Shown piece after piece: positions 8,463 through 17,483 of a stretch of 23,502 bases of DNA (positions are counted from its first letter, which is position 1; the number at the start of each line of letters is the position of its first letter). The DNA comes from Blastocladiella britannica. Its lineage: Eukaryota > Blastocladiomycota > Blastocladiomycetes > Blastocladiales > Blastocladiaceae. A model generated the notes under the pieces. That model saw only the letters and a program-made list of their open reading frames with translations. It ran no database searches and was not told the DNA's origin. The DNA is taken from assembly GCA_025349905.2 (NCBI GenBank), contig MU624792.1, positions 1 through 23,502 on the forward strand. The letters are read 5' to 3'. The translations under genes and the position numbers were made by a program.

Positions 8463-11400
8463 ATGGACAACAGCGATATCAAGGCACCACGACACCAGCG
8501 CCAAGCCCACTCAATTTCATTTGCGCCATCGCCACGCCACCCCAATGCAGCCATCCCAGACTACTTGACCGGAAGTCCACCTCCCAGCCAGGCCGGATCA
8601 CAGCCCCCACTGCTGCCAGTACCGCGCCCCGGAGGAGGAGGAGCAGTTACAAGGCGCCCCGAGTCAACGCCCAACCTCGATCGACCATCTGCCGCCGCCG
8701 CGCAATCCCTCTCGCCTCTCAAGCCGATGCTGGCGGTGCTTCCACCAAGCGCAGATCAGCCCTGGTCTCCTTCTGTGCCAACAGCCATCTCTCCCCCTGC
8801 TGCTCCCATTGCGGCTGCTGCTGCATCTCCTATACCTCCACTTTCTGGAAATGCAAATGTCGAAAGAACCAGAGGCTGGAAAAAAAAAACCACTCTTCTT
8901 GGCTGGTTCGGAGCAGCAAAGCTCTCGATCGAATACGTCCGCGCATCCTCGTCGCGGTCGCCCCGCTCGTTTCTGATTGGCCTCTCGACCGTCTTCTTGG
9001 TAGTGACGTTCCTAACACTGGTCCAAAACGCCCTGGTGCGGTCATCGATCGTGTTCGTCAAGCTGTCGGAGGACACGGTCGGCCAGTACGATTTGCTGCT
9101 CACGCCGTCCACCGACACCACCACCGCTGGCGGCCTGACATCGGCGCCCGGATTTCTCAACTACACTCAGCTGAACCACACGCTGGGCCGCGTGCAAGGG
9201 ATCGCTGGATGCGCGCCGCGGTGGATCCTCCCCGTTAACCTGACGGTCCCAAAGACGAACGCATGGGACACCAACGCACCCGAAAACGAGATCTTGTCAT
9301 CGGCGTACGTGCTGGTCATGGACTCGGTCCTAGAGCGCGCGATCGGTGTCGGCGTCGCTTGGCCTCACCGCCCACTGGGCGACGGCGAGGCGCATATCAC
9401 GGGCAGTCTGCTGCGCACGCTGAAAAGACGGCCTGCCATGGGCGATCAGATTCAGCTTGTCATGGACTTGCTTACGACCTTGAATGTGCATCCCTTCATA
9501 ATTTTTTTTTTTTTTTTGGCCATATTTTTGAAGTCAGAACCGCTAAAAAAATATGAAAAATACACAGACCTTGACAGGATCAAGCACCTCACTCACTCTC
9601 CCGGCATCGACTACAAACAACAATACCGTGACTCTCACATCGGCGCAAGTGACGCAGCTTGCCTTGGTCCTCGGCATCCCCCGCCAGCAGCTCATCCAGT
9701 CTGGGATCCAACTTCCCGACGGCCGATATCAATTCACTATTGGCGGCCTGCAAACCAATGCCGCCATCATGTCCTCCATCACCTCATTTCGCCAGCCCCT
9801 CACGGCAGTGTCGGCTATTGATTTGCCTGTCGGCAAATACCCGCAAGCGCTCGGAAATGTGGTGGTGATGGACCAAGCATATGCCGAAACACGCATGCGG
9901 TCACTTCTGGCTCAATTTGGGGCATTTGCCAACGTGTCCGGGACGTTACCGGCACCAGCAGACTTTCGGTTGCCCGACTATGCCATGTCGATTGTGTGCA
10001 TGGTCGCCAACCGCTCGTCTATCTACGCCATGAGTACCACCGATCGGCAGCGCGCTTTGGTCAGAATCACCGACGCCATGGCCATGTCGGTCGGGCTCAG
10101 TGCGCCATTCGATACCATGGCGGTGCTCAGTTCGGCGCTCCAGGGGACACAGTTTATTCAGATTTTCATGAGCCAGATCTTTTTCACGGTCGTCACGGTC
10201 CTCAGCGTGCTTGCGGCCATGCTGATTTATTCGCTGTTGCTTGCTGACGTCGAGGAAAAGGTATTATATTTCATTTCATCGAATATCGAGGCGATCCACT
10301 TACAGAAAAATGTATTCAGACATTCGAGTATGGCATGCTCCGAAGCTTGGGCATGGAGCAAAGCAGCTTGATCGGATTGCTCATTACACAAAGCCTTGGC
10401 TTCTCGGTTCCAGCGATTGTAGCCGGGCTTGTCGTGTGTCTAGGTATGCATGTGTTTTCCTTCCACTTTTTCTCCATTAATAATAACGACTTGCGACAAC
10501 AGTCATCTACACCCCGGTTGAGTACATTTTGTCGACCTTTGCATTCGTGCCCATGCAAGTGGGCCTGAGCACCTCGGCATGGGCGCTTGGACTTACGCTC
10601 GGACTGGGACTTCCTGTGCTTGGAATGCTGGTCCCCATCCAGCGCGCGCTCTCGCAAACATTGCGGGATGCATTGGACGTGTACCACAACGTCGTGTTTG
10701 ACTCAATCGTGACCGTGAAGCGGCTTCGAGACATTGGGATCGATCCCATGGAAACCGCGATCGCATCACTTCTGGTTGTGGTCGGGTTTCTCGTTTACTA
10801 CGTCATTCCTCTCAGCTGTGCGTTTTTTTTCTTTTTTATCAATGCCGTTATAGGATGGCTAAAATATGATTTTTGTGAACAGTTACGTTCGGCGACTTGG
10901 ATCTCTTCTTTCGAATCCTGACCATCATTTTGCTTGGAATGGTCCTTGGCCAAGTCTTTGTTGGACAAATGATCCAACACTATTTGTAAGTATCGACTCG
11001 TGTTTGTATTCCCTATTCACGCGACTCACATTAAAAGAATAATAGGTCCCTCATCGCCATGCGACTCGTCGTGTTCATGGTGGGTGGGAATCGGTCAGAA
11101 GCGATCACCAGCGTCGTCGCCAAAAACCTCTCGGCGCACCTCAAGCGCAATGGCAAGACTGCGCTCATGCTGACGATCTTGCTTGCGTACATCATCTTTG
11201 CGGCCGTCATGTTCCGCATTCAAGCCGCGACCTTGGCGCAAACGCTTGAATGGACGTACGGCGCCGATCTGGTGGTTCGCGGTGCCAGTTTCAAGAACCC
11301 AGTTCCCGAGGCCCGCATCTCCAACTACCTGGCGACCGTGGTGGCACGTACCGACTCGCCAATCGCCGGCTGGACGTACTTGAGCTACCCGCTCACCTCG

Positions 11401-12728
11401 TATTATCCGGTGCGAGGAACACGACTCGGGCCCGTGGCGCCACTGTACAATCCATCTGTAAAAGTGATTGGCGTGCAAAAGTCGTTCTTGGATGTCGCTC
11501 TCTCCAACTACTACATTCCAGTCGCGGCCCGAGATGGATTAGACCCGCGATCCGCGTTTGCGCTTCTCAACGACACGGTAGAGTCGACAGGACCAGCAAG
11601 AACGTCCAATTGGGCCATTCCCGACAATCCGCCGATTGTTCCCGCGTCCGCGCTGGCGCCCGGGTCGCCCACCATCAAGGACGTGTACACCGACATATTA
11701 CCGATCCTTATTTCCGAGTCTCTGGCCAGTACCGCGTTCATTGGCGCCGACACCACGCGCCTCCTGCTTGAAATTAGCTACACGCCCAACGGAGCAGTGT
11801 GGTCGCGCACGCAGTCGCAGCTGGTGGCGCCGCTTGTAATTGCACGCAAAGTGCCCGGGATTTCGGGGATTTCGCGGCTCGCACAGTCCAATACGCCGTC
11901 GTTGATAGCCATGCCGCGGCTCGCAACGCTCTTGCGCCACGTGGATACCTGGGCGGGCTCTTCGTTACGTAACGCCACGACCGTGGGTGCGGGTGGGACC
12001 TTGTCGCCCGCAGCACTGCTGGCAATGCCTGACGCCGAGCCGAGCGTGCCCAAGCAAACGGCTTTCGTCAAACTCAAGCAGGGACTGTCGGCATTGCAGG
12101 TGGAAGGGGCCATCAATTCGCTCAATACCGCGATCGGCGACCAGAATATCAAGGTGGATAACCTGCGGTTCCAGTTGCAGTCCACCGACACGGCCGCGTT
12201 CTTTATCAACATTCTCTTTTACGTTGGTATGGCCTTTGTTTTTTTCATGTTGTTGTCGTGCTGACCTTGATCCATCATGAATGTGACAGTGGCCTTTGTG
12301 GGGATTCTGCTCTCGTTCTTTGTGCTCTGGCTCTCGTTCACAGCCAATCTCCGCGAAAACGCCTGGGAGTTTGGAGTTTTGCGTGCCCTGGGAATGGATG
12401 TGCGTTACAACTTTCTTTATAAACAACTCGCAGAAACTGATTCCAAATGAATAAACAGAGCTCAACCGTGATTGATATTTACATTTACGAGGCGGTCGCA
12501 GTGGTGCTCGCAACCATCGCCATCGGCACCACCGTCGGAATCGTCACCGCCATCACACTGACGATGCAGTTCAACCTGTTCACCGAAATGCCGTTCACAT
12601 TCAGCTTCCCGACCGGCATTTACCTGACGGTAGTCCTCTCGGCGCTTATCATTTCGGTGACTGGATCATGGGTGCCTGCCACCGGGTTTGCGCGCAAGAA
12701 GATCGCCATGGCTCTCAAGGGCTTGTGA
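8463..12728 (+). CDS. FtsX/MacB-like ABC permease, about 10 membrane helices, no ATPase domain
   Basis: Exons are 8463-9485, 9568-10260, 10320-10443, 10503-10817, 10883-10985, 11046-12226, 12290-12399 and 12459-12728, giving 1272 aa. Residues 1-167 are a Pro/Ala/Ser-rich tail, probably cytosolic. Helices fall near 168-190, 545-567, 586-611, 636-658, 700-718, 729-747, 791-811, 1140-1165, 1194-1215 and 1235-1257. Two large loops, about 191-544 and 812-1139, would lie outside the cytosol. Each half carries the FtsX hallmark after a helix: EYGMLRSLGM near residues 575-584 and WEFGVLRALGM near 1172-1182. This is the 10-helix layout of extended FtsX-family permeases, which in bacteria work with a separate MacB/LolD-type ATPase for lipid, peptide or signal handling. 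No nucleotide-binding domain is in the protein or in the window. Substrate and membrane are unknown. The first intron (82 bp, donor GTGCAT) is the least certain junction. Confidence 0.85.
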
Positions 12729-12799
12729 TTTCAAATACTTATATTCATAATCTATACACACGTCATTTGTTGCAATTTGATGAAGAGGTTGATGAAAAA
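12729..12799. other. Convergent 3' intergenic region
   Basis: Seventy-one A/T-rich bases lie between the permease stop and the CYB5D1 stop. They must carry both 3' ends. No AATAAA is present on either strand, so the polyadenylation signals are variant or weak. Confidence 0.4.
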
Positions 12800-13645
12800 T
12801 CAAGCTACAGTGAGATCGTCCGCATAATACAGAAACAAGGCGGGCAACCAGTCCTTTTCGGTGATCCCGACATGGGCCATAGTGTCGGACTCGTCCGGGA
12901 TCCCATTTTCGGCCAGCGTCTGCGACATGTCGAGCACGCGGCCTAAGAACTTCCACACGTAGCCGCTGGCGTGCGCGTTGTACACAATGTACCGGTTCAG
13001 TATCGCCTGGATCGGTTCTTCGGTACAGATCTTTTAAATTTTGGGTGTGCGTCAGTTTCAATCACCTACAAGTCAAAACGGACGGACATACCTCCAAGAG
13101 CATTTCATGCCCCGTCAACGTATTCACGATCCTGACATGCCGAGTTTTGGCCGACAACCGGCCAATGCGGTACTTGAGATGATCCATCCACCATGGGATC
13201 TCAGCCTCGAGCGCGCGCTCGCTGTGCACTTGTGTCGCATCGGCCAAGTGCACGGGAACCCCATCGGGACACAAAGGCAGGCGCATCCCGGTACGCGGAT
13301 CCATGTGCGTCTGAAGCGTTCCAGTGGACGCATCGAACCAGTGCGAGATATCGCGGCCTGCGTTCTTGACAATGGGCGCGAGTCGTGGATCGCCTGCAAA
13401 ATGGAGAGTGTTTTTGAGACCTTCCTTGATTTTTTTGATTTTAAGAAAATGATATATAGCGGACCATAGTACTGGGCAATCAGCGGCGTGAGATTGTACA
13501 CGGACCCGAGCCACGAGACCCACAGGTCGTCTTTCTTGTCGTGCAATGCTACCTCGGTCGGGGTGTAGTAGTGCTGTTTCATGCGTTCCAGGAGCCGAGC
13601 ATTCTCGTCCGAAAGTACGGCGGGCTCCAGCGCGGGCTCTGGCAT
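12800..13645 (-). CDS. CYB5D1: Cytochrome b5 domain-containing protein 1 (ciliary, radial-spoke associated)
   Basis: Exons are 13645-13465, 13393-13092 and 13030-12800, giving 237 aa, near the roughly 228 aa of animal CYB5D1. Recognisable blocks are YYTPTEVALHDKKDDLWVS, GDPRLAPIVKNAGRDISHWFD, HMDPRTG, WWMDHLKYRIGRLSAKTRHV, VNTLTGHEM and NAHASGYVWKF. The protein has a cytochrome b5-like fold but lacks the usual HPGG heme loop, as is normal for this family. CYB5D1 proteins localise to motile cilia and are linked to the radial spokes. The first donor is the unusual GTCCGC, but it alone restores the expected YYGDPRLAPI. The second intron (donor GTATGT) joins LLE to ICTEEPI. The presence of this gene implies that the organism builds a motile flagellum. 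Confidence 0.92.
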
Positions 13646-13975
13646 TTTTTCTTTAATTTTTCGTAGAAATATAAATGATATGGAAATAAATTGTATGGGT
13701 ACAATAAGGATCGAATTGTATTTTGGGACCCTGACATTGTTTTTGGATCACTTTCAAAAACAATTCCTCCTATCCCCCCTCGATCCGATCCCAAATAGAA
13801 CACATCATCACCCTAGCTCCTGTGGCAACTCTTCTTTGACTGCTCTTTCACGCAAGGAAAGGCTGAGACGCCAAGCTTGGGGGAATGACATTACCATTGA
13901 TACCATGCACTTCACGTCTCGGTGACCACCGACACCTTTCTTTTGCAATACCAACCATATATATAAAATAAGAAG
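13646..13975. promoter_or_regulatory. Divergent promoter between CYB5D1 and the orphan 7TM gene
   Basis: These 330 bp contain no supported gene. They hold a perfect 10-bp inverted repeat (13736-13764). A smaller inverted repeat ATTGTA-TGGG-TACAAT lies at 13690-13705, with a third ATTGTA at 13715-13720. A TATATATAAAATA stretch at about 13958-13970 lies only a few bases before the 7TM start codon at 13976. That is too close for a classical TATA box unless the leader is extremely short or the true start is further in. Confidence 0.45.
13736..13764. repeat. Perfect 10-bp inverted repeat ATTGTTTTTG-9 bp-CAAAAACAAT
   Basis: The arms at 13736-13745 and 13755-13764 are exact reverse complements around the spacer GATCACTTT. 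It sits near the middle of the divergent promoter. The core TTGTTTT resembles forkhead- or HMG-type targets, but this is only a resemblance. Confidence 0.6.
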
Positions 13976-15724
13976 ATGCTAGACTGGACAGAATCCATCC
14001 ACCTGTACGACCCCGGCACCGCCCAAATCCTGTCGACCTTACACATGGTCGCCGCGCTGATGTCCGTCCTGGCCGCGATCCCGGGCCTGTGGCTCGCGTA
14101 CCACCACCGGATCGTCAAGAAACGCAAGCTATTTATCGTGTCGGTCGATCGGTGCGGAATCCGGCCCAACGCCATCGAGGGCTTAACGGCGTTCTTGACC
14201 GGATTCACGGTGGTTGATTTCGCATGGCACGCGGCGCTCCTCACCGATGTTGGAGCCCCCATCACGGGCGCGGTACTGCAGTCGCTCCGGTACGGCGTTG
14301 GGTACGCGGGGCTAGTCATGTACAGTGTTGGAATCATTTACTCGATCCCACACGGGTCGTCCGGGCGACGCTGCGAGAGCAGCGGCCAAGGAGCGGTATT
14401 GTCAGCGAGTGATACATCGGCCCCGAACGGTGGGTCTGTCGCTTGGCTCGTACGCCGCATGAAGTGGGCCGCGCAACGAACCGCACGCGCCGCCGGCGCT
14501 GCCGTGCGCCGTATCCCGATTCCGGCCCCACCAGTCCTGGACATCGTGCTGCTAGTATTCCTACCGTCCCCGACGCTTCTGACCGCTGGCCTCGTCGCCA
14601 CGCACGCGGCGCTGGTCGCGTCGCATTCTTCCAACTCGATGGTTCGCGGGATCACCACGGCACTATGGGTCACCTGGGCAGTGTACGTCGCGCTGTTTGC
14701 GGTGGTGTTGGCGGTCTACGGCCACAAGTTGGCGAGCGAGGTCGAGAAAGCCGCGCGCGAGACCCGGCTGGCGCGTCCACCGAGCGGGTCGTTGGCAAAA
14801 TCGGCGAGCCAAGTATGGGCAGGGCTACAGACGCGGTCGGGGAGCGCACATGGGTTGCATGAGATGATACGGCGGTGGGGCCGGTCGATCAATGCGTCGG
14901 AGCGGCAGACGCTGGGCGGCGGCGCTAGTAGTACGGCAGTGATGCCTGGGTCGCCTTCATCGTCGTTGGCATTGCCGTCACCGTTATCGCAGATGGCGCC
15001 GCTATTGGCGCCGATACCTGCTGCGTCGGCGAGCCACAGCGAAGTGCCGCCGCTGCTGCTCACCGACTACCCGGCTCGCCCTTCTGCTGCTCTTCCTGCT
15101 ATCGCTGCTGGTAGTGGAGGAGACAACACCAAGCCGATCTCGATGCGCGCCTGGCTGCTAGAAACCAGCCGCCTCGACGCGACCGGCGCCATTTCTCCAC
15201 AAGACCCAAGCAGCGCACTTACCCCGGTACAAACCGCGCCACAGCCACCGCCATTCCCCATCCCACAAAAACGCCGCGCGTCTTTAGCCGCCAGTAGCAC
15301 AGGCGCAAGCGGTCTCTCCCCCGGCCAATCGCTCCAGCAACGCCGCCGGCAGCTGCAAGCGTCGCTGATGGAGGGCGCGATCCGGCGCATGCGCATCACG
15401 TTCTCGGTGCTTCCCGTCGCGGCACTGATGTTTGCCAGCGTCAACTTGGTGACGGTCGCGGCACTTGCCGCCCACGACACCGGCGTCCCGGGATGGATGT
15501 TTTGGATCCCGAGCACCATTCACATTGTCAGTGGGTCGGGGACGGTGCTGGTGGTGTTGGGGGCGCTCGCGTGGGAAACGTGGCGGTCGTTGGCGGTGCA
15601 GGAGGAGCTGAAAGGTGGAGTTGGCGGCGGCGTTGGGGCCGGTGGGGCTGGCGGTGCGGGGAGTTCCAGCACCGCTGCAGGTGGAGGTCCTGGTGCAACT
15701 ACCAGCAAGTCGATGGGCAGTTAG
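13976..15724 (+). CDS. Orphan 7-helix membrane protein with receptor-like topology
   Basis: I do not recognise a named family. It is an intronless gene of 582 aa. Hydrophobic helices lie near 17-41, 65-89, 97-122, 186-213, 225-250, 472-498 and 507-533. The loops after helices 1, 3 and 5 are basic (HHRIVKKRKL after helix 1; several Arg in 130-180; QKRRAS and QQRRRQ in 430-460), and the loops after 2, 4 and 6 are short. By the positive-inside rule the N-terminus is outside, as in G-protein-coupled receptors. The loop between helices 5 and 6 is very long (about 220 residues) and rich in Ser, Pro and Ala. The C-terminal tail (about 545-582) is Gly/Ser-rich. No GPCR class signature such as DRY or NPxxY is evident. 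A fungal-type receptor or an unrelated 7-helix protein are both possible. Confidence 0.8.
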   Translation: MLDWTESIHLYDPGTAQILSTLHMVAALMSVLAAIPGLWLAYHHRIVKKRKLFIVSVDRCGIRPNAIEGLTAFLTGFTVVDFAWHAALLTDVGAPITGAVLQSLRYGVGYAGLVMYSVGIIYSIPHGSSGRRCESSGQGAVLSASDTSAPNGGSVAWLVRRMKWAAQRTARAAGAAVRRIPIPAPPVLDIVLLVFLPSPTLLTAGLVATHAALVASHSSNSMVRGITTALWVTWAVYVALFAVVLAVYGHKLASEVEKAARETRLARPPSGSLAKSASQVWAGLQTRSGSAHGLHEMIRRWGRSINASERQTLGGGASSTAVMPGSPSSSLALPSPLSQMAPLLAPIPAASASHSEVPPLLLTDYPARPSAALPAIAAGSGGDNTKPISMRAWLLETSRLDATGAISPQDPSSALTPVQTAPQPPPFPIPQKRRASLAASSTGASGLSPGQSLQQRRRQLQASLMEGAIRRMRITFSVLPVAALMFASVNLVTVAALAAHDTGVPGWMFWIPSTIHIVSGSGTVLVVLGALAWETWRSLAVQEELKGGVGGGVGAGGAGGAGSSSTAAGGGPGATTSKSMGS

Positions 15725-15787
15725 CTTCCTCCTCTTCCAAGTTAGGATCACAGAATCAAGGGGGTACAAAAAAAATGTATAAAGAAT

Positions 15788-15793
15788 TTTATT
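15788..15793 (-). terminator. Poly(A) signal overlapping the EI24-like stop codon
   Basis: On the minus strand AATAAA begins inside the TAA stop codon (15794-15792). The USP gene shows the same overlap of stop codon and AATAAA. The 67 bp to the convergent 7TM stop contain no other obvious signal. Confidence 0.5.
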
Positions 15794-17022
15794 ATGAACG
15801 ACGACGGGCGCCTCCTCCAACCATATCGTGCTGCGCGGCGCCTTCCACCAGGCCCGCGGCGCTATCAGTGACACGACCGCCCTCGTGGTGGGGCAGAATG
15901 CCCTCTTCCTCGAGATCGGCGACCATCAGCGCGGCGCCGACGGCGTTGGTCCAGCAGAACAGGGCCGAGAAGATCGGGATCATTTCAAGGGCTTGGGCTG
16001 AATTATCTTATCATATGAGTTGGATGTTACATACAAAGTCATAATGTAGAAATAAATACGATACCAAGCATGCCGGCGCCCCAGTAGGAGCCAAAGTGGG
16101 CCTTGACAAACTTGCGCTGGTCGTTGTACTCGGCGAGGTGCAGGTCGAACCTTTAATTTACCCATAGTGATGTGAGTGACCACCAAAGATTCCTAAGACA
16201 AAAACTATACCAAGACTGCTGGTACTCCCACATGAGCACAATCCCGTTCAGCCACACCCACACCAGTGTCCCCAGCACCGGCACCGCGTGAATCGGGAAC
16301 GTGACAATCGCAATGATGATGCGCAGCCAAATCGATGTGCGGCAACACGTCCTGCAGTTGGACCCACAACCCGTGGTCAAATCTTCACCGGCCGCCTGCC
16401 GACGCACCAAATCGGCCGCTTTCCCACCCTTCAGCAACAGCGTTTTACGGAAAATGACGTCCAAGTACGCGGGCGGAAGCGCCGCGTACAGAATCAGGGA
16501 GGCCAGGGCCGCTTCCAGCAGCGCAATAATGAACGCCACCGGCCACGCTACGCCGGGCGACCATTTCGCTAGTTTTACCAGCGCAATCGCCTGCGCCGGG
16601 TACGCGCCAATCAGAATCACCAAGGTCGCGGCAATTGAGCAGATGATCACCAGCAGGAACGGGCACAGCGCTACCATCCACAAGCTCGGGTTGATGAGAA
16701 AGAAGGCCACGCCTTGCAGCGCGTAGGTGGTGGATAGAATCATGGCTGACGTGGAGCGACTGCGTCGGAGGGGCTGTAGGTGTTGTTGTGGTTGAGCAAA
16801 GAGGAGTGGAGTATGCTGCGTTGCTTGCGGATAGTGATGATGCTGGTGGTGCTGAATAGGCTGCTGTTGCTGTTGCTGGGTGGAAAGAGGAGCAAACAGT
16901 TGCGATGAAGAGCCTGGTGCGCTTGACGGAGGAATGTGGTTCGGGTCCAGGAAAGAGTACGAGGGCGGCGGCGGCGGGGATTGTCCTTGACCGGCAGGTC
17001 CCTGAGTCGGAGTCCTTTTCAT
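15792..17022 (-). CDS. EI24/Rrt8-like multi-pass membrane protein
   Basis: Exons are 17022-16211, 16150-16065 and 15997-15792, giving 367 aa. Residues 1-93 are disordered, Pro/Gln/His-rich, with a Q7 run and HHQHHHY. Hydrophobic segments lie near 94-112, 115-140, 158-182, 231-268 and in the last exon. The block WFDLHLAEYNDQRKFV and the final IPIFSALFCWTNAVGAALMVADLE match the fungal EI24-domain group that includes yeast Rrt8 and Lds1/Lds2, which are lipid-droplet and spore-wall-associated proteins. Human EI24 is an ER protein linked to autophagy. A Cys cluster (C219, C223, C226, C227) faces the loop before helix 4 and may bind metal or form disulfides. All introns close in frame. Role is inferred from family only. 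Confidence 0.75.
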
Positions 17023-17053
17023 TTTTTTGAACTTAAACGCAAGAAGAGAGAAA
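17023..17053. promoter_or_regulatory. 31-bp gap between divergent start codons
   Basis: Only 31 bp separate the ATG of the EI24-like gene (minus strand) from the ATG of CBP4 (plus strand). It holds an oligo-T run and a purine-rich AAGAAGAGAGAAA tract before CBP4. Transcription start sites must lie within one or both neighbouring coding regions, or the two 5' leaders are almost absent. Confidence 0.6.
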
Positions 17054-17422
17054 ATGTCGTCCACCACCAACAAAATCGTGCAGAGCGTCGTGTGGGGCGG
17101 TGGCCTGATTGGCCTCGGCGTTTTGCTGCTCAAGTACACGGTGCCCACCGAAGAGTCGTTGCGCAAGGTCTGTCTACACCTCAATCCAACCTTTCACCAC
17201 CAAACTGACATTCAAGATTTGCAGGACCTCTCGCCCGAGCTGCAGCGAAAGGCCCTGGACTTTGAATCGGACGCGCGCCGGGCCGAGACCGCGCGCATCT
17301 TGGCCATCATCAAGCAGAATGCCGAGTCGGACCGCCCGGTATGGGACGTGCGCGGATTTGAGCCCCCCACCGCCGCACCATCATCAGCTCCTGCGGCTGA
17401 GGAGAGCAGTCGCAAGGTATAA
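17054..17422 (+). CDS. CBP4: Cbp4/UQCC3-type complex III assembly factor
   Basis: This small mitochondrial inner-membrane protein helps newly made cytochrome b enter complex III in yeast, together with Cbp3-Cbp6. Exons are 17054-17167 and 17225-17422, giving 103 aa. The N-terminal helix VVWGGGLIGLGVLLLKY (residues 12-28) is followed by the family signature TVPTEESLRK, then DLSPELQ, a charged helix (about 43-65) and SDRPVWDVRG. These are typical of Cbp4. The C-terminal tail is Pro/Ala/Ser-rich. The 57-bp intron has no stop codon and a length divisible by 3, so retention would add 19 residues; the spliced form fits the family better. It converges on FANCD2, with 61 bp between stop codons. Confidence 0.85.
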   Translation: MSSTTNKIVQSVVWGGGLIGLGVLLLKYTVPTEESLRKVCLHLNPTFHHQTDIQDLQDLSPELQRKALDFESDARRAETARILAIIKQNAESDRPVWDVRGFEPPTAAPSSAPAAEESSRKV

Positions 17423-17483
17423 CATGGATTACAATAGTATTGTTATTTTTGTTTTCTGGTATGCACTTGATCGCTTATCAGCT

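Noticed and set aside
9500..9520. The 15-17 base T run as a terminator or mobile-element tail.
   Set aside because: It lies within the first intron of the permease gene, where T-rich tracts are common. No target-site duplication or element is visible.
13651..13925. A 114-codon plus-strand frame in the CYB5D1/7TM promoter.
   Set aside because: It overlaps the CYB5D1 first exon and leader, has no recognisable features, and the region is A/T-rich with inverted repeats.
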